A stretch of 64,000 bases of DNA, from NCBI RefSeq assembly GCF_001468465.1, contig NZ_LNSA01000002.1, positions 124,001 to 188,000 on the forward strand, in the 5' to 3' direction. Origin of the DNA: Sphingopyxis sp. H115. Lineage in GTDB: Bacteria > Pseudomonadota > Alphaproteobacteria > Sphingomonadales > Sphingomonadaceae. Positions 28,186-36,415 of the stretch are shown piece after piece. Numbering within the stretch: position 1 is the first letter of the stretch; each line of letters begins with the position of its first letter. Position numbers and translations under genes: made by a program. Under the pieces are notes generated by a model. That model was not told the origin of the DNA. It did no database searches and saw only the letters and a program-made list of their open reading frames with translations.

Positions 28186-29688
28186 ATGAGACATAGTTCC
28201 TTCCGCGCCGCGATCGCGGCGGTCGCCCTGCTTTCCGTCACGCCTGCCGTTTCGGCCGCGCCCACCAAGGGCGATGCACCAGTCACCGAAGCCGACCTTG
28301 CCGCGCATATGAAAATCCTGGCCGGCGACGCGTTCGAAGGCCGTGCGCCGGGAACCGAGGGCGAGGACCGCACCATCGCCTATATCGTCGGCGAATGGGC
28401 GAAGGCCGGGCTCGAAGCCGTACCGGGCAGCGCAACGCCATGGTTGCAGCCCGTACCGTTCGTCGAGACACAGGCGCTTGGCGGAACGGCGAAATTTACG
28501 GTGCAGGGCCGCAATCTTGCGCTCGCCAACGACGGCATCGTCCTGACCGGACGCGACGCGTCGGTATCGCTCGTGGGAGTGCCGGCGGTGTTCGTCGGCT
28601 ATGGTGTCGACGGGGCGGGACAGGTGAACGCCGACGTCAAGGGCAAGCTCGCGATCATGATGTTCGACAATGCGCCCTTTGGCGACAAATTGCCGCGCTA
28701 CCGCGAACGGCGCCAACTGCTCGCCGATGCGGGCGCGAGCGCAGTGCTCGTGATCGCGACCGACGCCGTGCCGTGGGACGCGCTGCGCGAAAGCGTCGGC
28801 AGCAAGGTCATGCGACTGGCCAGCGCCAAGTCGGGCGCGCCGGTCAGCGGCTTCCTTTCGCCCGAAGCTGCCGATGCGTTGCTCAAGGCGTCGGGGCAGG
28901 ACGGAGCCGCTCTGCGCGAGGCCGCCAAGTCGCCCGATTACAAGGGCGCCACGCTGCCGGTAACTGTCGACTTTACCGCGCAATCGGCGATACGCCCCTT
29001 TGCCAGCCACAATATCGTCGCCAAGCTTCCCGGCGCGAAACCCGATGGCAAGGCGATACTGTTCCTCGGCCACTGGGATCATCTGGGCATCTGCGCGCCC
29101 GAGGGCGAGGCCGACCGCATCTGCAACGGCGCGGTCGACAATGCGAGCGGGATCGCGGTGCTGATCGAAGTCGCGAAGCGGCTGGGGCGGGGCGCACGTC
29201 CCGATCGCGACATCTATTTTCTCGCGACGACCGCGGAAGAGAAGGGATTGCTGGGGGCGCATTATTTCGCCGACCATCCAGCCGTACCGCTGTCTGACAT
29301 CACCGTTGCGCTCAACGTCGACACGATCGCGATCTCGCCCCGCGGCACGCCGGTGGCGACGATCGGCCGCGGCAAGCCCGCCTATGACGCCGTTGTGCGC
29401 GAGGCGGCGACCAAGCTCGGCCGCACGCTCGACGACGATGGCGAAGCCGATGCCTTCATCCAGCGGCAGGACGGCTGGGCGCTCGGCGCCAAGGGCGTGA
29501 CGTCGCTGATGGTGGGCGGCAGCTTTTCGGACATGAAGCTGCTCGAAGCCTTCCTCGGCAGCGACTATCACCGGCCGGCGGACGAATTCTCCGACAAGAT
29601 CCCGCTGGGCGGCGCGGCCGAGGATGCCGATTTGCACGTCGCGCTCGGCAGGGCGTTCGCCGACACCAAGCGGTGGCCGGGCAAGTAG
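28186..29688 (+). CDS. Secreted M28-family zinc peptidase with PA domain
   Basis: 500 residues starting at ATG 28186, which begins a clear signal peptide ending VSA-A; an ATG at 28168 is an alternative. A PA-like insert with LVGVPAVFVGYG precedes the catalytic part. Zinc ligands of M28 are visible: H and D in LGHWDHLG and CNGAVDNASG, the EE pair in ATTAEEKGLLG, D in ALNVDTIA and the terminal H in SDYHRPADEF. It probably removes N-terminal amino acids from periplasmic peptides. Confidence 0.92.
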   Translation: MRHSSFRAAIAAVALLSVTPAVSAAPTKGDAPVTEADLAAHMKILAGDAFEGRAPGTEGEDRTIAYIVGEWAKAGLEAVPGSATPWLQPVPFVETQALGGTAKFTVQGRNLALANDGIVLTGRDASVSLVGVPAVFVGYGVDGAGQVNADVKGKLAIMMFDNAPFGDKLPRYRERRQLLADAGASAVLVIATDAVPWDALRESVGSKVMRLASAKSGAPVSGFLSPEAADALLKASGQDGAALREAAKSPDYKGATLPVTVDFTAQSAIRPFASHNIVAKLPGAKPDGKAILFLGHWDHLGICAPEGEADRICNGAVDNASGIAVLIEVAKRLGRGARPDRDIYFLATTAEEKGLLGAHYFADHPAVPLSDITVALNVDTIAISPRGTPVATIGRGKPAYDAVVREAATKLGRTLDDDGEADAFIQRQDGWALGAKGVTSLMVGGSFSDMKLLEAFLGSDYHRPADEFSDKIPLGGAAEDADLHVALGRAFADTKRWPGK

Positions 29689-29734
29689 CCGATGTCGGAT
29701 CGGGGGTGGTGAGTGGACGTCGGTTCCGCCCCCT

Positions 29735-29806
29735 CGTCATTCCCGCGAATGCGGGAACCCAGTGGCTACGCTGGCTCGCTGGGTTCCCGCTTTCGAGGGA
29801 ATGACG
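29735..29806. repeat. Intergenic palindromic repeat (family 1, second copy)
   Basis: Arms 29735-29762 and 29779-29806 (28 nt) pair with two mismatches around a 16-nt spacer. They start CGTCATTCCCG like the element at 4095. Just left of it, 29719-29738 (GTCGGTTCCGCCCCCTCGTC) occurs as an exact reverse complement at 33773-33792. Confidence 0.85.
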
Positions 29807-29882
29807 AAGAAAGGGAATGGCAACTAACGGTCGTCAGCCGCCGTTCTTGTCGCAGGCTTGGAAAGACCAGATCGCCGTTAAA

Positions 29883-31256
29883 TCAAGCCGCCTGTTTCGC
29901 GCGATCCGCCATTTCCTGATTGAGCATTTCGGCGAGCAGGAAAGCAAGCTCGAGGCTCTGGCCGGCATTTAGGCGCGGGTCGCAATGCGTGTGGTAACGG
30001 TCGGCGAGGTCCATCTGCGTCACGTCCATCGCGCCGCCGGTGCATTCGGTGACATTCTGGCCGGTCATCTCGATATGGATACCGCCGCCATGCGTGCCCT
30101 CGGCGCGGTGGACGGCGAAGAAGCCGCGCACTTCGGCCAGGATACGCTCGAACGGCCGCGTCTTGTACCCGGTCGAGGTCTTGATGACATTGCCGTGCAT
30201 CGGGTCGCACGACCAGACGACGGGGTGGCCCGATTCCTTCACCGCGCGCACCAGCTTGGGCAGATGCGCCTCGATCTTGTCGTGGCCGTAACGCGTGATC
30301 AGCGTCATGCGCCCCGCGACATGATTGGGGTTGAGCGTGTCGAGCAGGCGTAGCAGAACGTCGGGCTCGAGGCTGGGGCCGCATTTCATGCCGACCGGAT
30401 TGCCGATACCGCGCAGATATTCGATGTGCGCCGAGCCTTCGAAACGGGTGCGGTCGCCGACCCACAGGAAATGCCCCGACGTGTCGTACCAGCCGCCGGT
30501 CAGGCTGTCCTGCCGGGTGAGCGCCTGTTCATAGGGAAGCAGTAGCGCTTCGTGGCTGGTGTAGAAGCTGGTGCCCTTGATCTGCGGGACCGTTTCGGGC
30601 GTCACGCCGCACGCTTCCATGAAGGCGAGCGCTTCGGAGATCCGTGCTGCGGTTTCCTGATATTTCTTCGCCCACGGGCTCCGGTCCATGAAATCATGCG
30701 TCCAGGCGTTGACCTGGTGCAAATTCGCATAGCCGCCGTTCGCGAAGGCGCGCAGCAGGTTCAGCGTCGCCGCCGACTGGTTATACGCCTTGACCATGCG
30801 CTGCGGGTCGGGCTCGCGGCCGGCTTCCTCGAACGCGATGTCGTTGATGATGTCGCCGCGATAGCTCGGGAGCTCGACGCCGTTCACATCTTCCATGTCC
30901 GCCGAGCGCGGCTTGGCGAACTGGCCCGCCATGCGGCCGAGCTTCACCACGGGCATCTTCGACGCAAAGGTCAGCACGACCGCCATCTGGAGCAGCACGC
31001 GGAAGGTGTCGCGAATATTGTTCGGATGAAATTCGGCAAAGCTTTCGGCGCAGTCGCCGCCCTGCAGCAGGAACGCCTTGCCTTCGGCAACCTTGCCGAG
31101 TTCGGCGGTCAGGTCGCGCGCCTCACCGGCAAACACCAGCGGCGGATAATTGCTGAGCTCGCGCTCCGCCGCCGCGAGCGCATCGGCGTCGCGATAGGTG
31201 GGGAGTTGGCGGGCTTCGTGCGAGCGCCAGCTATGCGGTTGCCAATTTTTCGTCAT
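29883..31256 (-). CDS. Class II 3-deoxy-7-phosphoheptulonate synthase (DAHP synthase)
   Basis: 457 residues from the ATG at 31256 ([12 protein letters not shown]); 26 extra upstream codons are open but unlike the family. It condenses PEP with erythrose-4-phosphate at the entry of the shikimate pathway. Typical plant/actinobacterial-type class II motifs are [49 protein letters not shown] and [15 protein letters not shown]. It is a single gene with no other aro gene nearby. Confidence 0.96.
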   Translation of the reverse strand: MTKNWQPHSWRSHEARQLPTYRDADALAAAERELSNYPPLVFAGEARDLTAELGKVAEGKAFLLQGGDCAESFAEFHPNNIRDTFRVLLQMAVVLTFASKMPVVKLGRMAGQFAKPRSADMEDVNGVELPSYRGDIINDIAFEEAGREPDPQRMVKAYNQSAATLNLLRAFANGGYANLHQVNAWTHDFMDRSPWAKKYQETAARISEALAFMEACGVTPETVPQIKGTSFYTSHEALLLPYEQALTRQDSLTGGWYDTSGHFLWVGDRTRFEGSAHIEYLRGIGNPVGMKCGPSLEPDVLLRLLDTLNPNHVAGRMTLITRYGHDKIEAHLPKLVRAVKESGHPVVWSCDPMHGNVIKTSTGYKTRPFERILAEVRGFFAVHRAEGTHGGGIHIEMTGQNVTECTGGAMDVTQMDLADRYHTHCDPRLNAGQSLELAFLLAEMLNQEMADRAKQAA

Positions 31257-31496
31257 CTGCCTGTCTTTTCGCGTTCGAATCGAGCGCCACATGGCGCCTA
31301 TGCCGCGCGGAAGCAATGTTTCCGGCACGATCAATCGGGAAAATTAGCATTATCGTGACGTTTGCGCACCTATGCTTTTCTTGGACCCCAAAAACTGATA
31401 GTTTGTTACAAGCTTTTGAAACGGCGGTAGGGGCGCGATCAAGGCATTGAGCTATCGGTAACGTTATACATCCGCGGCCCGATTTGGGGCCCCGAC

Positions 31497-32222
31497 GTGA
31501 AGCGATTGGCTATGGCGAATTTCGATTCCGCATGGTTCATTTATGGGGTGCTGCTGTTGCTGCTGGCGACGAGCTTCGTCGTGCGCATCGATTATGTCCG
31601 CATCGGCCTTGCCGCCGCCGCGCTCGTCGCGTTGCCGCTCGTCCTGTTCCGCGAGCCCGATGTCGGCTACGGCATGCTGGTGCTCGCCATCCTGGTCGTC
31701 AACATCGGGATCTTGACCCGGCTGTGGCTGCATGGGACCAAGGTCCGCTTTTCGGCGGAGGAAGAGGAGCTGCGCCGCCAGCATTTCGGGCGGCTCGGTG
31801 CCCTAGCGGCGCGCGGCCTCATCGATCAGGGGCACTGGATTTCGGCAAAGCGCGGCGAAGTACTGATCCGCGAGAACCAGGCCGCGCCCAGCCTTTTCTA
31901 CCTCGCCGAAGGGCTCGCTTCGGTCCAGCGCGACGGCGCCGAGATCGCGCGTCTGTCGGACGGCGCGTTGATCGGCGAAGCGACCGTGCTCGACGGCACC
32001 CATGCGACCGGCACGGTGGTGCTGGGCAGCAACGCGCGGCTGTGGTTCGTCCCGGCGGCGGCGCTGCGCGCTTATCTGGCCGCCAATCCCGACCTCGCCG
32101 GGGCGCTCCACGAAGGCTTTGCGCGCGCGCTGCGCGGCAAGCTGGCGAGCGCGAACACGCGGATCGCCGAGCGGCCCCTTGTTTCGAAGGCGGCGCCCGC
32201 ACCTGACGCCTCGAATATGTAA
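31497..32222 (+). CDS. Membrane-anchored cyclic-nucleotide-binding (Popeye-like) protein
   Basis: 241 residues. Two or three N-terminal membrane helices (about 12-75) lead through a charged linker to a cNMP-binding jelly roll (about 95-195) with GEVLIRENQAAPSLFYLAEG and GALIGEATVLDG. The phosphate-binding-cassette arginine seen in Crp is not obvious, so cAMP binding is uncertain. The architecture resembles Popeye-domain proteins. Start is GTG 31497; ATG 31512 is equally possible. Confidence 0.8.
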   Translation: MKRLAMANFDSAWFIYGVLLLLLATSFVVRIDYVRIGLAAAALVALPLVLFREPDVGYGMLVLAILVVNIGILTRLWLHGTKVRFSAEEEELRRQHFGRLGALAARGLIDQGHWISAKRGEVLIRENQAAPSLFYLAEGLASVQRDGAEIARLSDGALIGEATVLDGTHATGTVVLGSNARLWFVPAAALRAYLAANPDLAGALHEGFARALRGKLASANTRIAERPLVSKAAPAPDASNM

Positions 32223-32245
32223 TCGCGTCCTGCTAATCTTCCGGC

Positions 32246-32596
32246 ATGACGCTGATTCTCTATGGCATTCCGAATTGCGACACGGTGAAAAAGGCGCGCC
32301 GCTGGCTCGACGAGCGGGACGTGGCGTACCTCTTTCATGATTTCCGCAAGGACGGGCTCGACCCTGTCCGGCTCCAGGGCTGGATCGATACGCTGGGCTG
32401 GGAAAAGCTGCTCAACAAGGCCGGCACGACCTTCCGCAAGCTGCCCGATGCGCAAAAAAACAGCCTCGACGCCGCTTCGGCCAAGGCGCTGATGCTCGAG
32501 CAGCCGGCGATGATCCGGCGGCCGGTGGTCGAAGCGGCGAGCGGCGTCAGTGTCGGTTTTTCGGCCGACGACTGGCAGGCGCGCTTTGCGAAATGA
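32246..32596 (+). CDS. ArsC/Spx-family protein (YffB-like)
   Basis: 116 residues. LYGIPNCDTVKKARRWLDE carries the single cysteine of the YffB/ArsC-like branch, and a C-terminal IRRPVVE motif supplies the conserved arginines. These thioredoxin-fold proteins are glutathione-dependent reductases of uncertain substrate; arsenate reduction is not implied without an ars operon. Its TGA overlaps the next ATG (ATGA). Confidence 0.92.
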   Translation: MTLILYGIPNCDTVKKARRWLDERDVAYLFHDFRKDGLDPVRLQGWIDTLGWEKLLNKAGTTFRKLPDAQKNSLDAASAKALMLEQPAMIRRPVVEAASGVSVGFSADDWQARFAK

Positions 32597-33669
32597 TGCG
32601 GCGTTTCACGGCGCTGCTCGCCCTGATGCTCACCGCCGGCTGCGCGGCTGAGCCCGTGACCGCGCAGGCAACCCTCGACGGCCAGCCGCCGATCGTCATC
32701 GCGCATCGCGGCGCGTCGGGCGAGCGGCCCGAACATACGTTGGCAAGCTACAGGCTCGCGATCGAACTGGGCGCCGATTATATCGAGCCCGACCTTGTCC
32801 TGACCAAGGACGGCATCCTCGTCGCGCGGCACGAAAACGAGATTTCCGAAACCACCGATGTTGCGAACCGCCCGGAATTTGCCGATCGCAGGACGAGCAA
32901 GACCATCGACGGGCAAAAGGTCACCGGCTGGTTTACCGAGGATTTCACGCTGGCCGAGCTCAAGACGCTGCGCGCGCGCGAGCGATTGCCCAAACTGCGC
33001 AGCACCGATTACGACGGGCAATATGATATCCCGACGTTCGAGGAAATCCTGACCTTCCTTGCCGAAACGAACAAGGGGCGCGAGCGGGCCGTCGGCGTCT
33101 ATCCCGAAACCAAGCATCCCGCCTATTTCGCGTCGATCGGCCTGCCGCACGAGGGGCCGCTGCTCGCGATGCTCAACCGCTTCGGTTACCGGGGACGCGC
33201 GGCGCCGGTGTTCATCCAGAGTTTCGAAGTCGGCAATCTGAAGGCGCTGCGCGCAAAGAGCGACCTGCCCCTGATCCAGTTGATGGATGGAGAGGGGGGT
33301 CCGGCCGACACGCCGGGCACCAGCTATGCCGCGATGGCGTCGCCCGCGGGCCTTGCGGCCGTCGCCGCCTATGCCGACGGTATCGGGCCGTACAAGGAAA
33401 TGGTCATCCCGCGCGGCGCGCTGGGCCGCCTCGGCGATCCGACGGACCTGGTGCGCGACGCGCATGCCGCGGGGCTGAAGGTCCATCCCTGGACCTTTCG
33501 CCGCGAAAATTATTTCCTGCCGCTCGGCGTCAAGGGCGGCATCAATCCCGCAGGCCACGGCGATCTGGCGGCGGAAATCGACGCCTATCTGAAGACCGGT
33601 ATCGACGGGCTGTTCAGCGACAATCCGCGTGAAGCGGTGCCGGCGGTGAAGGCGCGAGCCGGCGGCTGA
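32593..33669 (+). CDS. Glycerophosphodiester phosphodiesterase lipoprotein (GlpQ-like)
   Basis: 358 residues. Lipobox LTAGC places it on the membrane surface facing the periplasm. The GDPD fold shows VIAHRGASGERPEHT (catalytic His), YIEPDLVLTKDG (metal-binding Glu/Asp) and RHENEISETTDV, with ETKHPAYF and the C-terminal GIDGLFSDNP. Its length suits the GlpQ class that splits deacylated phospholipids into glycerol-3-phosphate and alcohol. Translationally coupled to the ArsC-like gene. Confidence 0.93.
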   Translation: MMRRFTALLALMLTAGCAAEPVTAQATLDGQPPIVIAHRGASGERPEHTLASYRLAIELGADYIEPDLVLTKDGILVARHENEISETTDVANRPEFADRRTSKTIDGQKVTGWFTEDFTLAELKTLRARERLPKLRSTDYDGQYDIPTFEEILTFLAETNKGRERAVGVYPETKHPAYFASIGLPHEGPLLAMLNRFGYRGRAAPVFIQSFEVGNLKALRAKSDLPLIQLMDGEGGPADTPGTSYAAMASPAGLAAVAAYADGIGPYKEMVIPRGALGRLGDPTDLVRDAHAAGLKVHPWTFRRENYFLPLGVKGGINPAGHGDLAAEIDAYLKTGIDGLFSDNPREAVPAVKARAGG

Positions 33670-34277
33670 CCTGCCATCGCGGTGGATGGAGGGGTCGCCA
33701 CGCGGCGGCTAACGACCGAATACGGACACTGTCGCGGCGTCGAGGTCATGGGCCCCGGATCAAGTCCGGGGTGACGAGGGGGCGGAACCGACGGCAGCTT
33801 CCCACCTCTAATCCGACGCCTGAAAAAAGGTCTTTCCTACAATATCGGGCTATGCCAGCCTTCATCCCGGCTCTTTCATCCGGTAGATAAAAGCGGTTTT
33901 GGCAGGTTTGCGCACGCGATCGCGGTTGGGTGCGTCCCGCACCCCTGCGGCGTCAAATCGGGCAGCGCACAAGGCTGACCTTTACTGAACTTTGGACAGG
34001 TCACAGGGGGTGGCAGCGAACCACCCCTAAGCCGCCATCGAACCCAGCTCCCCAAAAATGCTGTCCTACAATATCCCGCGCGCATAGCGTTCGCCGGCCA
34101 TGCCAGCCTCTTGCCGTTTCCCTTCGACCCTCACGTCTGACATCGCGGCCCGCGATGGATATCGAAACGAGGGGGGCGTGGCGTGACCTTTGTGACCTTC
34201 CGAATAGAATTTGGTGATGGAGCCTGCTTCGGACATTCGCATTGGCGGGGCGCTCGCATCGCGCTATCGGCGGCGCC
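33670..34277. other. 608-bp non-coding stretch with repeat modules and direct repeats
   Basis: The left part carries the shared 15-mer (33704-33718), a hairpin (33753-33771) and a 20-mer (33773-33792) that is the exact reverse complement of 29719-29738. Further right, TCCTACAATATC occurs at 33835-33846 and again at 34064-34075, each followed by ATGCCAGCC at differing distance. A 95-codon open frame (33930-34217) crosses these repeats and is not believed. No RNA gene or promoter is recognised with confidence. Confidence 0.7.
33753..33771. repeat. Short hairpin inside a composite repeat
   Basis: CCCCGGA and TCCGGGG pair around TCAAG; an outer GTCA/TGAC pair (33745-33748, 33772-33775) extends it. 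The surrounding modules are shared with the intergenic regions at 24.5 and 29.7 kb. Confidence 0.7.
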
Positions 34278-35384
34278 ATGAGCCTGTTTCCGCCTGCCTC
34301 CTGCCCCCGGCTGATCGTCAAGATCGGATCGGCCTTGCTCGTCGATCCGTCGGGGGCGGTACGGCGCGACTGGCTCACCGGCATTGCCACCGACATCGCC
34401 GAACGCGCGCGCGCGGGACAGCAGGTGGCGGTCGTGTCGTCGGGGGCGATCGCGCTCGGCGCGCGGCGGCTCGGTTTGGCAAAGGGCGGACGCGGCACGC
34501 TCGAAGATGCGCAGGCCGCCGCCGCGACGGGGCAGATCGCGCTGAGCCAGGTGTGGGCCGAGGTGCTCGGCGCCGAGGGGGTGACCGCGGCGCAAATGCT
34601 CGTGACGCTGGGCGACCTCGAGCATCGCCGCCGTTATCTCAACGCCGCCGCGACGCTGGACCGGCTGCTCAGCCTCGGCGTCGTGCCGATTATCAACGAG
34701 AATGACAGCGTCGCGACCGAAGAAATCCGCTTTGGCGACAACGACCGCCTCGCCGCGCGCGTCGCGCAGGCGGCCGGGGCGGGCGGGGTGATCCTGCTGT
34801 CCGACATCGACGGGCTTTACGACCGCAACCCGGCGCAGGAGGGCGCGGTCCATATCGCGCGCATCGAGCGGATCGACGCGGCGATCGAGGCGATGGCCGA
34901 CACCGGCTCGGCGTCGGGCATGGGATCGGGCGGCATGGTCTCGAAAATCGCGGCGGCGCGCATTGCCAATGCCGCGGGCGCGCATCTTGCCATCGCATCG
35001 GGGCGGGTCGACCGGCCGCTGTCGATCGAAGCGCGGCACAGCCTGTTCGTCGCCGAAAAGGGCGCGAGCGCCCGCAAGGCCTGGCTCGCCGGCGGGCTGA
35101 CCGCGAAGGGCCGGGTCGAGATCGACGCGGGGGCGGCCAAGGCGCTGCAAGGCGGCGCAAGCCTCCTCGCCGCGGGCGTAACCGCGGTAAGCGGCAGTTT
35201 CGCCCGCGGCGACATTCTCGACATCGCCGGTCCCGACGGGCGCGTCATCGCGCGCGGCCTTTCCGAATATCCGGGCGCCGACGCCGCAAACATCGTCGGC
35301 CTCGGCCGTGACGCCCAAGAGGCGGCGCTCGGCTATGCCCCCCGCAGCGCAATGGTCCACCGCGACCATATGGTCCTTCTATGA
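34278..35384 (+). CDS. proB: Glutamate 5-kinase
   Basis: 368 residues from ATG 34278. The amino-acid-kinase domain (to about residue 255) has LIVKIGSALLVD, VAVVSSGAIALG, PIINENDSVAT, FGDNDRLAARVA and the SGMGSGGMVSKI substrate/Pro-feedback region. A PUA domain occupies the C-terminal 100 residues (GRVEIDAGAAKALQGGASLL). It phosphorylates glutamate for proline synthesis. proA is not adjacent. The stop overlaps the epimerase start by four bases. Confidence 0.97.
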   Translation: MSLFPPASCPRLIVKIGSALLVDPSGAVRRDWLTGIATDIAERARAGQQVAVVSSGAIALGARRLGLAKGGRGTLEDAQAAAATGQIALSQVWAEVLGAEGVTAAQMLVTLGDLEHRRRYLNAAATLDRLLSLGVVPIINENDSVATEEIRFGDNDRLAARVAQAAGAGGVILLSDIDGLYDRNPAQEGAVHIARIERIDAAIEAMADTGSASGMGSGGMVSKIAAARIANAAGAHLAIASGRVDRPLSIEARHSLFVAEKGASARKAWLAGGLTAKGRVEIDAGAAKALQGGASLLAAGVTAVSGSFARGDILDIAGPDGRVIARGLSEYPGADAANIVGLGRDAQEAALGYAPRSAMVHRDHMVLL

Positions 35385-36295
35385 AGCCCGTCCTTGCGAT
35401 GACCGGCGCGACCGGGTTCGTGGGTGGGGCGACAATGCGCGATGCGGTCGCGGCGGGCTGGCAGGTCCGCGCGCTCACCCGCCGTCCGCAACCGGAGCGC
35501 GACGGCGTAACGTGGGTCGCCGGGGCGCTCGACCGGACCGAAAGCCTCGCCGAGATGGCAGCGGGCGCCGACGTCGTCATGCACATCGCGGGCGTCGTCA
35601 ACGTCCCCACCCGCGCCGCCTTCGAGGCCGGCAATGCCACCGCGACCGCGCATGTCGTCGATGCGGCGCGCCAGGCCGGCGTGACGCGCTTCGTCCACGT
35701 CTCTTCGCTCGCCGCGCGCGAGCCCGCCATTTCCAACTATGGCTGGTCGAAGGAACGCGCCGAGGCCATCGTCAAAGACAGCGGGCTCGACTGGACGATC
35801 GTGCGTCCGCCCGCCGTCTTCGGCCCCGGCGACACCGAGATGCTCGACCTGTTTCGCATGGCGCGGCGCGGCATCGCACTGGTCCCCAATGGGCGCATGT
35901 CCGCGATTTACGTCGACGAACTCGCGCGATTGCTCGTCGCGCTGGCCGCCGACGACCGCATCAGCATCGGCCAGATCTACGAACCCGACGACGGCAAGCC
36001 CGCCGGCTGGTCGCATCGCGGCTTTGCCCGCGCAGTCGCGCGCGCAGTCGGACAGCAACGCCTGTCGACACTCGCAACCCCTGCCCTTTTGCTGAAGGCG
36101 GGCGGCCGTCTCGACACGCTGGTGCGCCGTGGCCGCGCCAAGCTGACCCCCGACCGCGCACGCTATATCGCGCATCCCGACTGGGTCGCGACCGAGGGGA
36201 AATGTCCGCCGGCCGAACTCTGGCGCCCCGAAATGGGCACCGACGAGGCGCTGGCCGAAACCGTGCGCTGGTACCAGCGCGAAGGCTGGTTGTAA
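35381..36295 (+). CDS. NAD-dependent epimerase/dehydratase family protein
   Basis: 304 residues. The Rossmann glycine motif TGATGFVGGA sits at residues 8-17, and ISNYGWSKERAEAIV gives the YxxxK catalytic pair of extended short-chain dehydrogenases. It is close to the 'NAD(P)H-binding/SDR a' group linked in some bacteria to complex I or ubiquinone proteins (NDUFA9-like), but no direct evidence points to that here. Coupled to proB by ATGA. Confidence 0.85.
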   Translation: MKPVLAMTGATGFVGGATMRDAVAAGWQVRALTRRPQPERDGVTWVAGALDRTESLAEMAAGADVVMHIAGVVNVPTRAAFEAGNATATAHVVDAARQAGVTRFVHVSSLAAREPAISNYGWSKERAEAIVKDSGLDWTIVRPPAVFGPGDTEMLDLFRMARRGIALVPNGRMSAIYVDELARLLVALAADDRISIGQIYEPDDGKPAGWSHRGFARAVARAVGQQRLSTLATPALLLKAGGRLDTLVRRGRAKLTPDRARYIAHPDWVATEGKCPPAELWRPEMGTDEALAETVRWYQREGWL

Positions 36296-36415
36296 CATCG
36301 GCAAGCGCCCTCTTTCCGAAGCGAAGGGAAGCAAAACGCCATTCGCCCCCTCCCCGTCGCCCGCCCGTCGAAGCGTGCATTGCCAAGGGCGAGGCGTGTC
36401 CCTAGATTCGCGCGT

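Noticed and set aside
32246..32596. Arsenate reductase as product of the ArsC-like gene
   Set aside because: It belongs to the YffB branch with one cysteine and has no ars genes around it.
33930..34217. Possible 95-residue gene before proB
   Set aside because: It crosses repeat sequence, has no ribosome binding site and its product is Pro/Arg-rich with no resemblance to a protein family.
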